Part shown: piece after piece, positions 33,043 through 40,967 of the stretch
How the letters are laid out: every line of letters begins with the position of its first letter
Numbering within the stretch: the first letter of the stretch is position 1
Source of the DNA: Verrucomicrobiales bacterium
Lineage (GTDB): Bacteria > Verrucomicrobiota > Verrucomicrobiia > Verrucomicrobiales > DEV007
Direction of reading: 5' to 3'
Assembly (NCBI GenBank): GCA_029210205.1
Contig: JARGOD010000029.1
Location: 1-45,667, forward strand
DNA: 45,667 nt
The notes under the pieces: model-generated
Database searches by the model: none
Seen by the model: only the letters and a program-made list of their open reading frames with translations
What the model was told of the DNA's origin: nothing
Program-made: the position numbers and the translations under genes

Positions 33043-34958
33043 TATTCAACAGCGATCGCATCGACGCCTTCGAGCTTTACCGTCTCGGGCTTGTCCTGAC
33101 CGATTTTGACGGTGTATTTGCCGGGAGCGTAGACTGTTGGCAGGAAGGAATCTCCCTTTGCTCGCACGGTGTAGAGGATGTCCCCGTCAGCATCGTTGAT
33201 GACCTGAACGACAGAATCCGCCTCTTCGAAAGTGACTTCAGGAAGCGTGTGAGTCACTTCGCGACCGTCATTGTCCTCCATTTTGATCGTCATGGGCCAG
33301 CCGGGGAATTGCCCCTTGCCCTCAGATACGTCGGCATAGCGATCCCAGCACTCAAAAGTGATGGTGCGATCCACCTTGTTGTAGCGGGCGATGCCGTAAC
33401 CGTCGGAACGTTTCTTTTCATCGGTACGGTCTTCGGGATTGGCGTAGGCGAGCATTGTGATTTTGTTGCCGAGACCGTCTTCGTATTCACCCGTCCATGG
33501 AAGAGGGCTGTCCGGCAGGGGGTTCGGTCCGGCTTTCTCATCCTCTGGATGCCACCAACGTCCGTAGATAGTATTTACGATCGCAGGGTTAGTGAAGGCG
33601 AAAGGCCCGTCACCCCAGTTTTCGATGCCGTGCTGAACGGCCACCGCGAGGTGCTGGTCACCACAAAGATGAGTGCCCCACACGCGTCGGATCGCGCTAA
33701 GCGCCTTGTTCCGGCCGGTCTGCGGCCAGGCGTTGCTGTCGAGGTCTGCGAGGAGGCGGTTGTCAGGCTGTCCGTGAATGTGAACGGCACCACAGAAGGC
33801 GGTTTGTGAGAGGACTGCCTTCATCTCGGCACCAGACCAGTCCTGGCCCCACTCGTCGAGGAAGGTGAGCTGTCGATCTCCAAGAAGAACAAGGCCGGGA
33901 AGATCCACCGCGCTGCGATCGTAGGCAGGATCGTTGATGTGGTCAGGACGAGGTCCCATTTCCGGAATCTTGCCGGAAGGACCGGACTTGAACTTCCGAT
34001 CCTCAAGGATCGCGAAGTCGATGCCGCCGATGCGGAGATTCGTGTAATAGACGTTGATGCCCTGATCGACAGGAGTGGGATCGAATGCATCAGGCAGGTG
34101 CCAGGTCTGCTGGCGCTGCACCATGTTGACATACTCGGGGTGGTAGAAGTAACCGCCCTCGTGTCCCTGGACGATTTCAGTCTTGCGTCCTCCCTGGCCC
34201 CAGAGGTTGCCTTGTCCGATATCGTGGTCGTCGGGGATCGTGATGGTCGGGCGATTCTTGGTCAGTTCGCGATAGCGCAGGCCCCACTCGATCCATCCGG
34301 CGGTATGTTCGGTGTGGTGATAAGTCTGGTCGCCGGCGAAAAACAGAACGTCCGGGTCATGGATGAGAAGATTCTTGCGAATGCTTGGGCGATCTCCCTT
34401 CGTTCGACTGGAGTCGCATGAAAGGCTACCGACCACGATCTCATCTTTGTCGATGGGGTCTTTACGGATCAGTCCTTCGTAAATGGCATTTTCCCCGTGG
34501 CTCACCCGGTAAGCAACATCCTTTGTTCCGTCCCAATCTTCGATCCGAAAATGAGCGCTCCATCCGGGAAAGAGCACTTCTTCGGTAGCGGCGGCTTTCC
34601 ACTGGTCGCCGTTTTTCAGCTCGAGAAGGACTTCGCGAGACTCATCCGCAAAGAGCGGGTATAGCTGAGCACTAAGTTTCAGGACGCCGCGGTCCTGCGT
34701 GTAGAGAGTGAAGGCGATGACGTCCTCGCGGGGGACGTTTAGGTTGATGAGGCGCTTCGGGGCGCGTCCTTTTTTATCTTTCCCTGCGGAATTAGTGCCT
34801 TCCAACTGGTTCGTGGGCTGTTTCCACCATTCGCCGGAGGATGCTTTCTCCAGCATGGGAAATTCTTCACCGAAAGGAAGTGCCGGTGCCGCCTGAGCGA
34901 GGGTCCCCGCCAAGAGCAGGGAAATAATCGTAGTGAGGGCAAAAAGAGACCGTTTCAT
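33042..34958 (-). CDS. PhoD-like metallophosphatase
   Basis: This 638-residue secreted protein has a Sec signal peptide (about 1-23, ending AQAA), a beta-rich N-terminal domain (about 50-165) and a calcineurin-like PhoD metallophosphatase core. Metal-binding motifs include SLSCDSSRTKG (about 183-193), DVLFFAGDQTYHH (about 205-217), IPDDHDIGQGNLWG (about 242-255) and THLCGDQHLA (about 431-440). A C-terminal beta domain of about 80 residues follows. It would release phosphate from phosphodiesters or phosphomonoesters in the periplasm or outside the cell. Classical PhoD proteins use Tat export; no RR motif is present here. No Pho box was recognised. The stop codon abuts the structured element at 32878-33042. 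Confidence 0.88.
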   Translation of the reverse strand: MKRSLFALTTIISLLLAGTLAQAAPALPFGEEFPMLEKASSGEWWKQPTNQLEGTNSAGKDKKGRAPKRLINLNVPREDVIAFTLYTQDRGVLKLSAQLYPLFADESREVLLELKNGDQWKAAATEEVLFPGWSAHFRIEDWDGTKDVAYRVSHGENAIYEGLIRKDPIDKDEIVVGSLSCDSSRTKGDRPSIRKNLLIHDPDVLFFAGDQTYHHTEHTAGWIEWGLRYRELTKNRPTITIPDDHDIGQGNLWGQGGRKTEIVQGHEGGYFYHPEYVNMVQRQQTWHLPDAFDPTPVDQGINVYYTNLRIGGIDFAILEDRKFKSGPSGKIPEMGPRPDHINDPAYDRSAVDLPGLVLLGDRQLTFLDEWGQDWSGAEMKAVLSQTAFCGAVHIHGQPDNRLLADLDSNAWPQTGRNKALSAIRRVWGTHLCGDQHLAVAVQHGIENWGDGPFAFTNPAIVNTIYGRWWHPEDEKAGPNPLPDSPLPWTGEYEDGLGNKITMLAYANPEDRTDEKKRSDGYGIARYNKVDRTITFECWDRYADVSEGKGQFPGWPMTIKMEDNDGREVTHTLPEVTFEEADSVVQVINDADGDILYTVRAKGDSFLPTVYAPGKYTVKIGQDKPETVKLEGVDAIAVE

Positions 34959-35092
34959 GGCGCGAGATTAAGATCTGAGATACAGAAAAACAACCGCCAA
35001 ACCCTGATTTATGCGGGCTTGACGGCCCTTGCAATGCGGTCTCTGGACGCTACCTTGCCCGCCCGCGATCCGTATCCTCTAAAGTTCCGTCT

Positions 35093-35863
35093 ATGGACGA
35101 CATATTTCTCATCATCTCAACGCTGATTTTTCTCGCCGGCTTCGTGCTTGCGGTTGCTTCGTTGCGTGCTGGGAGGCAGGGTTCGGTGAGATTGAACATA
35201 GGGCTTGCCGTCGCGGGATTGATTTTCCAAAGCCTTTTTCTTAAAGAGCGAGGAGAGCTTCATGGGCGTTGCCCGATCACGAATGGCGCGGAGGTGCTAG
35301 TCTTCATCAGCTGGAGCGTGGTTATTCTTTATCTCGCGCTCGGGCGCGCCTTCAGACTGTCACTTCTCGGTGTCTTCAGCATGCCGTTGGTTTTTATGTT
35401 TCAGGCGATCGCCATTGTTTCGCTACTGAGCGCTGATCCGGGTGCCCGACCTCCGGCAACGCTTGATCCCTGGCTGGAGTTGCACGCGGCGATGTCACTG
35501 CTCGCCTACGGGGCCTTCGGTCTCGCGGGAATCGCAGGAGTTATGTATCTCGTGCAGGATAAACAGCTGAAAAGCCACGAACCGGGCCGACTCTTCTACT
35601 CGTTGCCCCCGATTCGTTACCTGACTGACGCGATGTTGAGACTTCTCACGATCGGAACCGTGATGTTGACGGTCGGGATCATCGCCGCGTTTTTCATGGA
35701 AAACCTTCCGGATGCGCTCCATCTCACTGTGTCAGGGGCGGTTTGGATCGTCTACGCAGTCATCCTCGTCATTCATCTTGTGAAACATCTCGCCCCGAAG
35801 CAGCTCTCGATTTCTGCGATGATTGCATTTGGCTTCGCGCTGCTGACGCTCTCAGCCCTCTAA
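35093..35863 (+). CDS. CcsA/HemX-like cytochrome c assembly membrane protein
   Basis: This 256-residue inner-membrane protein has about eight membrane segments and belongs to the CytC_asm (CcsA/ResC/HemX) family. Conserved histidines are seen at ELHAAMSLLAYGAF (about 127-140) and in the last segments (VIHLVKHLAPKQ), where family members bind heme. Its place directly before hemA copies the hemX-hemA order known from Bacillus, where HemX lowers glutamyl-tRNA reductase levels. A role in heme export or control is therefore more likely than cytochrome c ligation, but both remain open. The next gene starts 35 bases later. Confidence 0.8.
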   Translation: MDDIFLIISTLIFLAGFVLAVASLRAGRQGSVRLNIGLAVAGLIFQSLFLKERGELHGRCPITNGAEVLVFISWSVVILYLALGRAFRLSLLGVFSMPLVFMFQAIAIVSLLSADPGARPPATLDPWLELHAAMSLLAYGAFGLAGIAGVMYLVQDKQLKSHEPGRLFYSLPPIRYLTDAMLRLLTIGTVMLTVGIIAAFFMENLPDALHLTVSGAVWIVYAVILVIHLVKHLAPKQLSISAMIAFGFALLTLSAL

Positions 35864-35898
35864 GCTCCTCTTCCTGAATCTCCCGAACCTTTTTCGTC

Positions 35899-36987
35899 GT
35901 GTCTATTTTCTGCCTTGGTGTGAATCATAAAACTGCCCCCGTTGAGGTCCGGGAGCGGTTGGCATTTGCTGAGAGCTCGATTCCGACTCATCTCGAAGAA
36001 ATTCGCGGCCTCCAACAAGTTGAAGAAGCTGTTGTGCTTTCGACCTGTAACCGAGTGGAAATTTACGGAGCCGCCGAAGAGCCTGCTGTTGCTCTTGAAG
36101 GATTGATCAGCTACCTCGTCAATCATTTCGAAGTGACGTCGGGTGAAGTTGAATTTTATCAGAAAGAGGCCGAGGACGCGGCGCATCATCTCTTCGAAGT
36201 CGCGAGTGGTTTAGATTCAATGGTGCTGGGTGAAACCGAGATTTTCGGCCAAATCAAGAAGGCCTACGCGACAGCGCAGACTTCGGGAGCAACTTCTCGC
36301 CGGATGAACAAGTTGTTCCAGCAATCGTTCTCGATCGGGAAACTTGTCCGCAGTAGCACACGGATTCAGCAAGGCTCGACCTCGGTGGGCTCGGCGGCCG
36401 TGGATCTCGCCGAGAAAATTTTCGGTCAACTCGACGGGTGCCGCGTTATGATCATCGGGGCGGGGGAAATGAGTCGTGTCACTGCGCAGAGTCTGCGTTC
36501 GCGCGGCGCATCGAGCATCATTGTTTCGAACCGGAGTTTTGATAAAGCCGAGGAGCTCGCGGATGAGCTCGAGGGCAAGGCGGTCAAATTTGACGACTGG
36601 GGGAATTTCCTCAACGAAGTCGATATCGTTATTTCATCCACCGGGGCGCCCCATGCTGTTGTTCACAAGTCAGCGGTCGAGAAAGCGCTCGATGATCGAC
36701 GCGGTCACCCGCTTTTCCTCATCGACATCGCGGTGCCCCGTGACATCGAGGACGAAGTAAACGAACTCGACAACGTCTACCTTTACAACATCGACCAGCT
36801 GACCCGTATCGCGAGCGACGGGGTCGCGAGGCGGGAGCGTCAGATCGAAGTCTGCCGGACCGTGATTCATCAATTCCTTGAGGAGAAAGGCATCGAAGCC
36901 CTTGCCGAAATTCCGGCGGACCGTCGCCATGACGGCTCTCCTTCCAAACCCGAAGGCTCTTCCGCAGAGCCGCTTCCCAATTCATGA
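35899..36987 (+). CDS. hemA: Glutamyl-tRNA reductase, short form
   Basis: This 362-residue enzyme reduces glutamyl-tRNA to glutamate-1-semialdehyde with NADPH, the first committed step of tetrapyrrole synthesis by the C5 route. The N-terminal opening LGVNHKTAPVEVRERLAF, the active-site Cys in STCNRVEIYG (about 48-57), the substrate motif GLDSMVLGETEIFGQIKKAY (about 103-122) and the NADPH-binding IIGAGEMS (about 184-191) are present. Usual bacterial HemA has about 400-430 residues; here the C-terminal dimerisation domain is missing and replaced by a short Pro/Ser-rich end. The start is GTG at 35899. The stop overlaps hemC by ATGA. Confidence 0.92.
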   Translation: MSIFCLGVNHKTAPVEVRERLAFAESSIPTHLEEIRGLQQVEEAVVLSTCNRVEIYGAAEEPAVALEGLISYLVNHFEVTSGEVEFYQKEAEDAAHHLFEVASGLDSMVLGETEIFGQIKKAYATAQTSGATSRRMNKLFQQSFSIGKLVRSSTRIQQGSTSVGSAAVDLAEKIFGQLDGCRVMIIGAGEMSRVTAQSLRSRGASSIIVSNRSFDKAEELADELEGKAVKFDDWGNFLNEVDIVISSTGAPHAVVHKSAVEKALDDRRGHPLFLIDIAVPRDIEDEVNELDNVYLYNIDQLTRIASDGVARRERQIEVCRTVIHQFLEEKGIEALAEIPADRRHDGSPSKPEGSSAEPLPNS

Positions 36988-37946
36988 GCCAACCTCTCAT
37001 TCTAGGCACCCGTGGCAGTGACCTCGCCCTCACTCAGGCCCGCATGACCGAAGCTGCGTTGAAAGCGCAAGGCATCGAGGTTCGGATCGAAGTCATCAGA
37101 ACGATCGGCGACAAGCGGCCTGATCTGAAGCTTAGCGAGTTCAGTCAGGGCGATAATCCCGTCGTCGATAAAGGTATTTTCACAAAAGAGTTGGAAGAAG
37201 CGCTCATCCGTGGCGAGATCGATTTTGCGGTCCACAGCCTGAAAGATGTCCCGACTCAACTGGGCGACGGATTTGAAATTTGTGCAACGCTGCCAAGAGC
37301 TGACATCGCCGATGTTTTGCTGACGACTCAACAGGGTTTGGTCGATGACCTAAGCCTGTTAAGTGAGGCGACGATTGCGACGAGTTCGGTCCGTCGGGCG
37401 CGTCAGCTCGTGTGGATGTATCCCGGCGTCACGGTCGTCGACATCCGGGGCAATGTCCCGACGCGGATTCGGAAGCTCGTCGAAAGTGATGAGTGGGGTG
37501 GAATTCTCCTCGCGCGCGCGGGAATCGAGCGTCTTGGGATTTACACGCCGGGAGAAGGCAGTTTTGAGATGGATGGAGCCACCGTGCACGCGATCGAGCT
37601 GGGAGTGGATTCCTTTCTCCCCGCCGCCGGGCAGGGTGCGGTCGGGATGGAAATTCGCAGCGAAAATACCGCCGCCCGTGAAGCGCTCGCAATGATCAAT
37701 GATGCGCCGACTTTCACCCGCGTCACCGCGGAGCGCGCTTTTTTAGACCGACTCAAAGCCGGTTGCCAGACGCCGGTGGGAGCCTACACCTGGTTTGAAA
37801 ATGAAGGCGCAACCCTCGGGATGTCGGTGCGTGTCTTCGACGAAAACGAACCAGCTTCCGAGCCTTTCGTCGCGCAGGTGAGCGGCCCTGCGTCCGATCC
37901 CGACGCTCTCGCCGATGAACTGATGACCCTTCAGGCGTCCCGCTAA
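36984..37946 (+). CDS. hemC: Porphobilinogen deaminase (hydroxymethylbilane synthase)
   Basis: This 320-residue cytoplasmic enzyme polymerises four porphobilinogens into hydroxymethylbilane. The opening LGTRGSDLALTQAR, the active-site region VHSLKDVPTQL (about 79-89, Asp), VRRARQLVWMYPGVTVVDIRGN (in two parts: VRRARQLVWMYPG, then VTVVDIRGN) and the dipyrromethane-cofactor cysteine in RLKAGCQTPVG (about 254-264) are all present. It is translationally coupled to hemA. The cobA-hemD fusion follows nine bases later. hemB is not in the window. Confidence 0.96.
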   Translation: MSQPLILGTRGSDLALTQARMTEAALKAQGIEVRIEVIRTIGDKRPDLKLSEFSQGDNPVVDKGIFTKELEEALIRGEIDFAVHSLKDVPTQLGDGFEICATLPRADIADVLLTTQQGLVDDLSLLSEATIATSSVRRARQLVWMYPGVTVVDIRGNVPTRIRKLVESDEWGGILLARAGIERLGIYTPGEGSFEMDGATVHAIELGVDSFLPAAGQGAVGMEIRSENTAAREALAMINDAPTFTRVTAERAFLDRLKAGCQTPVGAYTWFENEGATLGMSVRVFDENEPASEPFVAQVSGPASDPDALADELMTLQASR

Positions 37947-37955
37947 AAAATTACA

Positions 37956-39509
37956 ATGAGCAAGAAAACAGGAATTTGTTACCTTGTCGGGGCGGGCCCC
38001 GGCGATCCCGGATTGATGACCCTTCGCGGGAAGGAGTGCATTGAAATCGCTGATGTCATTGTTTACGATTATCTCTCAAACGATGATTTTTTGCAGTGGG
38101 CGAAGCCCGGTGCGGAGATGATTTACGCGGGGAAAAAGTCGAAAAATCACGCGATCCCCCAGGGCGGGATCAATGAACTGCTCGTCGAAAAGGCGAAGGC
38201 GGGAAAAATAGTGACCCGTCTCAAGGGTGGCGATCCGCTCATTTTCGGCCGTGGGGGTGAGGAAGCGGAGGAGCTGCGCGAAGCGGGTGTTCCGTTTGAA
38301 TTTGTGCCAGGGATCAGTTCTTCGATCGCAGGTCCGGCCTACGCGGGAATTCCAGTGACGCATCGTGATCACTGTTCGCAGCTCACGATTTTCACCGGTC
38401 ATGAGAATCCGGAGAAGATGGAATCGTCAATTGATTACGAGCAGATCGCGAATGCTCCCGGAACGAAGGTCATGCTCATGGGCGTGGAGCGGTTGCCAAT
38501 CATCACCGGGCGCATCGTCGATGCAGGGGGCGACCCCGAGCTTCCGGTTGCGCTCGTGCGATGGGCGACGACCGGGCAGCACCGGACGATCACGGGCACG
38601 CTGGCGACGATTGCAGACGTGGCTCGCGAGGCTGAGTTCAAGGCGCCGGCAGTGGCGGTTTTCGGCACGGTCGTGAATTGTCGCGAAAAGCTGAACTGGT
38701 TTGAAGAGCGGCCTCTATACGGAAAGCGCGTCGTCGTGACCCGCACTCAAAAGCAGTCGGGCAAAATGAGCAAACAACTCCGTGACCTCGGAGCCGATGT
38801 CCTCGAAATGCCGACGATCCGAATGGCGCATAGTCAAGGTGACGACGTGAGGGAGTTTGCCCAGTGCGTGACGGAAGCTCATACATACGATTGGCTCATT
38901 TTCACGAGCCCGAACGCAGTCGAATATTTCTTCGACGCATTTTATAAGATAAGGGAAGATGCGCGCGCGATTGGCGGAGCACGCATCGCTGCGGTCGGTC
39001 CGGGGACTTCAGCGAAGTTGAAAGAGTATCACATGGCGACAGATCTCATGCCGGAGAAGCATGTCGCGGAAGAATTGGCAGAGGCGTTCAAAAAGGAAGT
39101 CGGTTCGATCGAGAACACGACGATGCTCTGGGTCCGGGCCAAAGGGGCGCGGGATGTTCTCTCTAAGGAACTCATTGATGCTGGTGTGATTCTAGACGAG
39201 GCGATAGCCTACGAGACTTTCTCGGAGACCGAAGACCCGACTGGTGCGGTTGCACGGTTCAAGGAAGAGGGTGCAGATTTTATCACCTTCACGAGTGCAT
39301 CGACCGTGGATGGCTTTCTCGACATGGGCCTTTCGATTCCTGATGAGACGGCGATTGCCAGCATCGGTCCGATTACCTCCGCGACTCTCGTTGAGAATGG
39401 CTATGATCCGGATAAAGAAGCGGAGACGAATGATATTCCCGGCCTAATTCAGGCTGTCGTTGATCTTGCGCACGAGGACCCCTTCGATGGTGATGATTTC
39501 GAGGGGTGA
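37956..39509 (+). CDS. cobA-hemD: Fused uroporphyrinogen-III methyltransferase and uroporphyrinogen-III synthase
   Basis: This 517-residue protein has two enzymes. The N-terminal half (about 1-245) is uroporphyrinogen-III C-methyltransferase (CobA/SUMT), with VGAGPGDPGLMTLRGKECI (about 9-27), the RLKGGDPLIFGRGGEEAEEL block (about 88-107) and PVTHRDH. It makes precorrin-2 for siroheme or cobalamin. The C-terminal half (about 250-510) is HemD, which closes hydroxymethylbilane to uroporphyrinogen III, recognised by RVVVTRTQKQSGKMS, WLIFTSPNAVEYFF, AAVGPGTSAKL and FTSASTVDGFL. Such fusions are known in several bacteria. The fusion places both users of the same intermediate on one chain. It ends the operon. 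Confidence 0.94.
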   Translation: MSKKTGICYLVGAGPGDPGLMTLRGKECIEIADVIVYDYLSNDDFLQWAKPGAEMIYAGKKSKNHAIPQGGINELLVEKAKAGKIVTRLKGGDPLIFGRGGEEAEELREAGVPFEFVPGISSSIAGPAYAGIPVTHRDHCSQLTIFTGHENPEKMESSIDYEQIANAPGTKVMLMGVERLPIITGRIVDAGGDPELPVALVRWATTGQHRTITGTLATIADVAREAEFKAPAVAVFGTVVNCREKLNWFEERPLYGKRVVVTRTQKQSGKMSKQLRDLGADVLEMPTIRMAHSQGDDVREFAQCVTEAHTYDWLIFTSPNAVEYFFDAFYKIREDARAIGGARIAAVGPGTSAKLKEYHMATDLMPEKHVAEELAEAFKKEVGSIENTTMLWVRAKGARDVLSKELIDAGVILDEAIAYETFSETEDPTGAVARFKEEGADFITFTSASTVDGFLDMGLSIPDETAIASIGPITSATLVENGYDPDKEAETNDIPGLIQAVVDLAHEDPFDGDDFEG

Positions 39510-39562
39510 GTGGTCAGAGTGATCATGCCCGGAACGCCCACTCTAAATGATGTGCGGCGATT

Positions 39563-40915
39563 TCACGCTTCTTTCTTTTTTCCGAGCGGAATCATTAATC
39601 CGATCAGCAACATGAGCCCGAAGAGGGCGAAGGCGAAAAATGGAGGAGTCCATGTCAGGGTCATTCTGAAAGCGACCACGGAAAGACAGAAAAATGCCAG
39701 AGTCGAAATTGCCCAGGCGAGCACAAATCGCCCCCGGGGTATCTTGAAGAGGACTGCTGCGATCCCTGCAATGAGGAGGATCGAGGCCCATCTGACCCAA
39801 TCTGGCCACCATTCTATGAAGCGACCGCTTTGAATCGTGGCGATGGCTCGAGCGAGCATGAGAGTTTCCGAGAGGGCTTCTCCCCTCACGGTTTTGATAC
39901 GGCGATCCGCGGAACGATCAAATCCGACGACGACCAAATTCTCGCTGATAGAATCGAACTTTCCCTGGAAACTGGCGAGAATTCGTTTTGCTACTTCGTC
40001 GTCCTGACCTCCGGTGTAGGCGAGTTCCTCGACCGTGAGCGAAGTGAAGTGATGCGTTTCTTTTATCTCACCGTCTTCCGACTTAGTGAAACTCTTCATC
40101 CCGCGCCTAACGCCGGAGCGTTGAGGAAGAACAAAGGTACCGTCATTAAGAATCGGAACTTCGCGAAATTCCCCGATACGAACTTTTGGTGAACCGGTCA
40201 GATCGAGAACGATTTCGTCTGTGGCAACGCCGGCGTGATGAGCAATCGCCTTGAGAACAAGTGAGGGAACGATTTTCCCTTTGTATTCTGCCACGAGAGG
40301 GATTCTGATCGATTCGTCCGAGATGAGATCGCGGACCGACTCAATTGATTTAAAGGCAGGATCTGCATTCGCAAGAATCTGCGGGTCGGGACGGCGAACC
40401 GTTCGAGTGAAAGAATAGAGTGCGTCGGGTTCACCTTCCACAGTGATGTAGGGGAAGGTAAGTGGTTTGGCGTCTTTAGCTTGCTCACCATCGTTTGATA
40501 CGTTGGCAGCGACGGTGAGACGAGGTAACTGCATTGCCGCATCCTTGAGTGGAACGATATCTGTTTGATTGAGGATAAGACTCTCATCGAAGGTTGGCGT
40601 GGGAAGAAACGCAACGGATCTAGGATCCAGTTTTCCGATGAAGCCGAGGATCGTCGCGTAATCGAGCCGGGATAGTTTACCTTCTGAAGCAGCCGGGTTC
40701 TCTTCTCCCAGGGTTAGCGGCTCGTAGCTGTCGTTTATTCTGACGATAGTTACTGCGGGGTCGGGAAAACTGTCACCGGCATTGCCGATACAAAATTCCA
40801 GCCAGAAATCGCTGAGCGAGTTAAGAGGGGCAAGCTTCCGGGCGCTCACGTTCCACTCGGAGAGAAGAACGAGAATGAGTCCGAAAACGACGAAAGGGAT
40901 TAAGCGCTGACGCAT
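39563..40915 (-). CDS. Orphan CHASE2-domain membrane protein
   Basis: This 450-residue protein has one N-terminal membrane segment (about 5-23), a long extracytoplasmic CHASE2-like sensor domain (about 30-375) and three C-terminal membrane segments (about 380-445). CHASE2 marks include the AVTIVRINDSYEPL opening (about 52-65), SRLDYATILGFIGKLDPRSV and ISENLVVVGFDRSADRR near the end of the domain. CHASE2 receptors normally continue into a cyclase, histidine kinase or Ser/Thr kinase; here the protein stops after the third helix with a short Lys-rich tail (GKKKEA), so no output domain is encoded. The ATG at 40915 gives a proper signal anchor. The neighbouring glgE is 52 bases upstream on the same strand. 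Confidence 0.75.
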   Translation of the reverse strand: MRQRLIPFVVFGLILVLLSEWNVSARKLAPLNSLSDFWLEFCIGNAGDSFPDPAVTIVRINDSYEPLTLGEENPAASEGKLSRLDYATILGFIGKLDPRSVAFLPTPTFDESLILNQTDIVPLKDAAMQLPRLTVAANVSNDGEQAKDAKPLTFPYITVEGEPDALYSFTRTVRRPDPQILANADPAFKSIESVRDLISDESIRIPLVAEYKGKIVPSLVLKAIAHHAGVATDEIVLDLTGSPKVRIGEFREVPILNDGTFVLPQRSGVRRGMKSFTKSEDGEIKETHHFTSLTVEELAYTGGQDDEVAKRILASFQGKFDSISENLVVVGFDRSADRRIKTVRGEALSETLMLARAIATIQSGRFIEWWPDWVRWASILLIAGIAAVLFKIPRGRFVLAWAISTLAFFCLSVVAFRMTLTWTPPFFAFALFGLMLLIGLMIPLGKKKEA

Positions 40916-40967
40916 TGTGGGGTAGATTCCTTTAACGCGAAGATGGTCGAGACACCGGAGTCGGGGG

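Noticed and set aside
39505..39550. Terminator between cobA-hemD and the CHASE2 gene
   Set aside because: A GAGTGG/CCACTC pair exists, but the loop is 24 bases and there is no T-run; not convincing.
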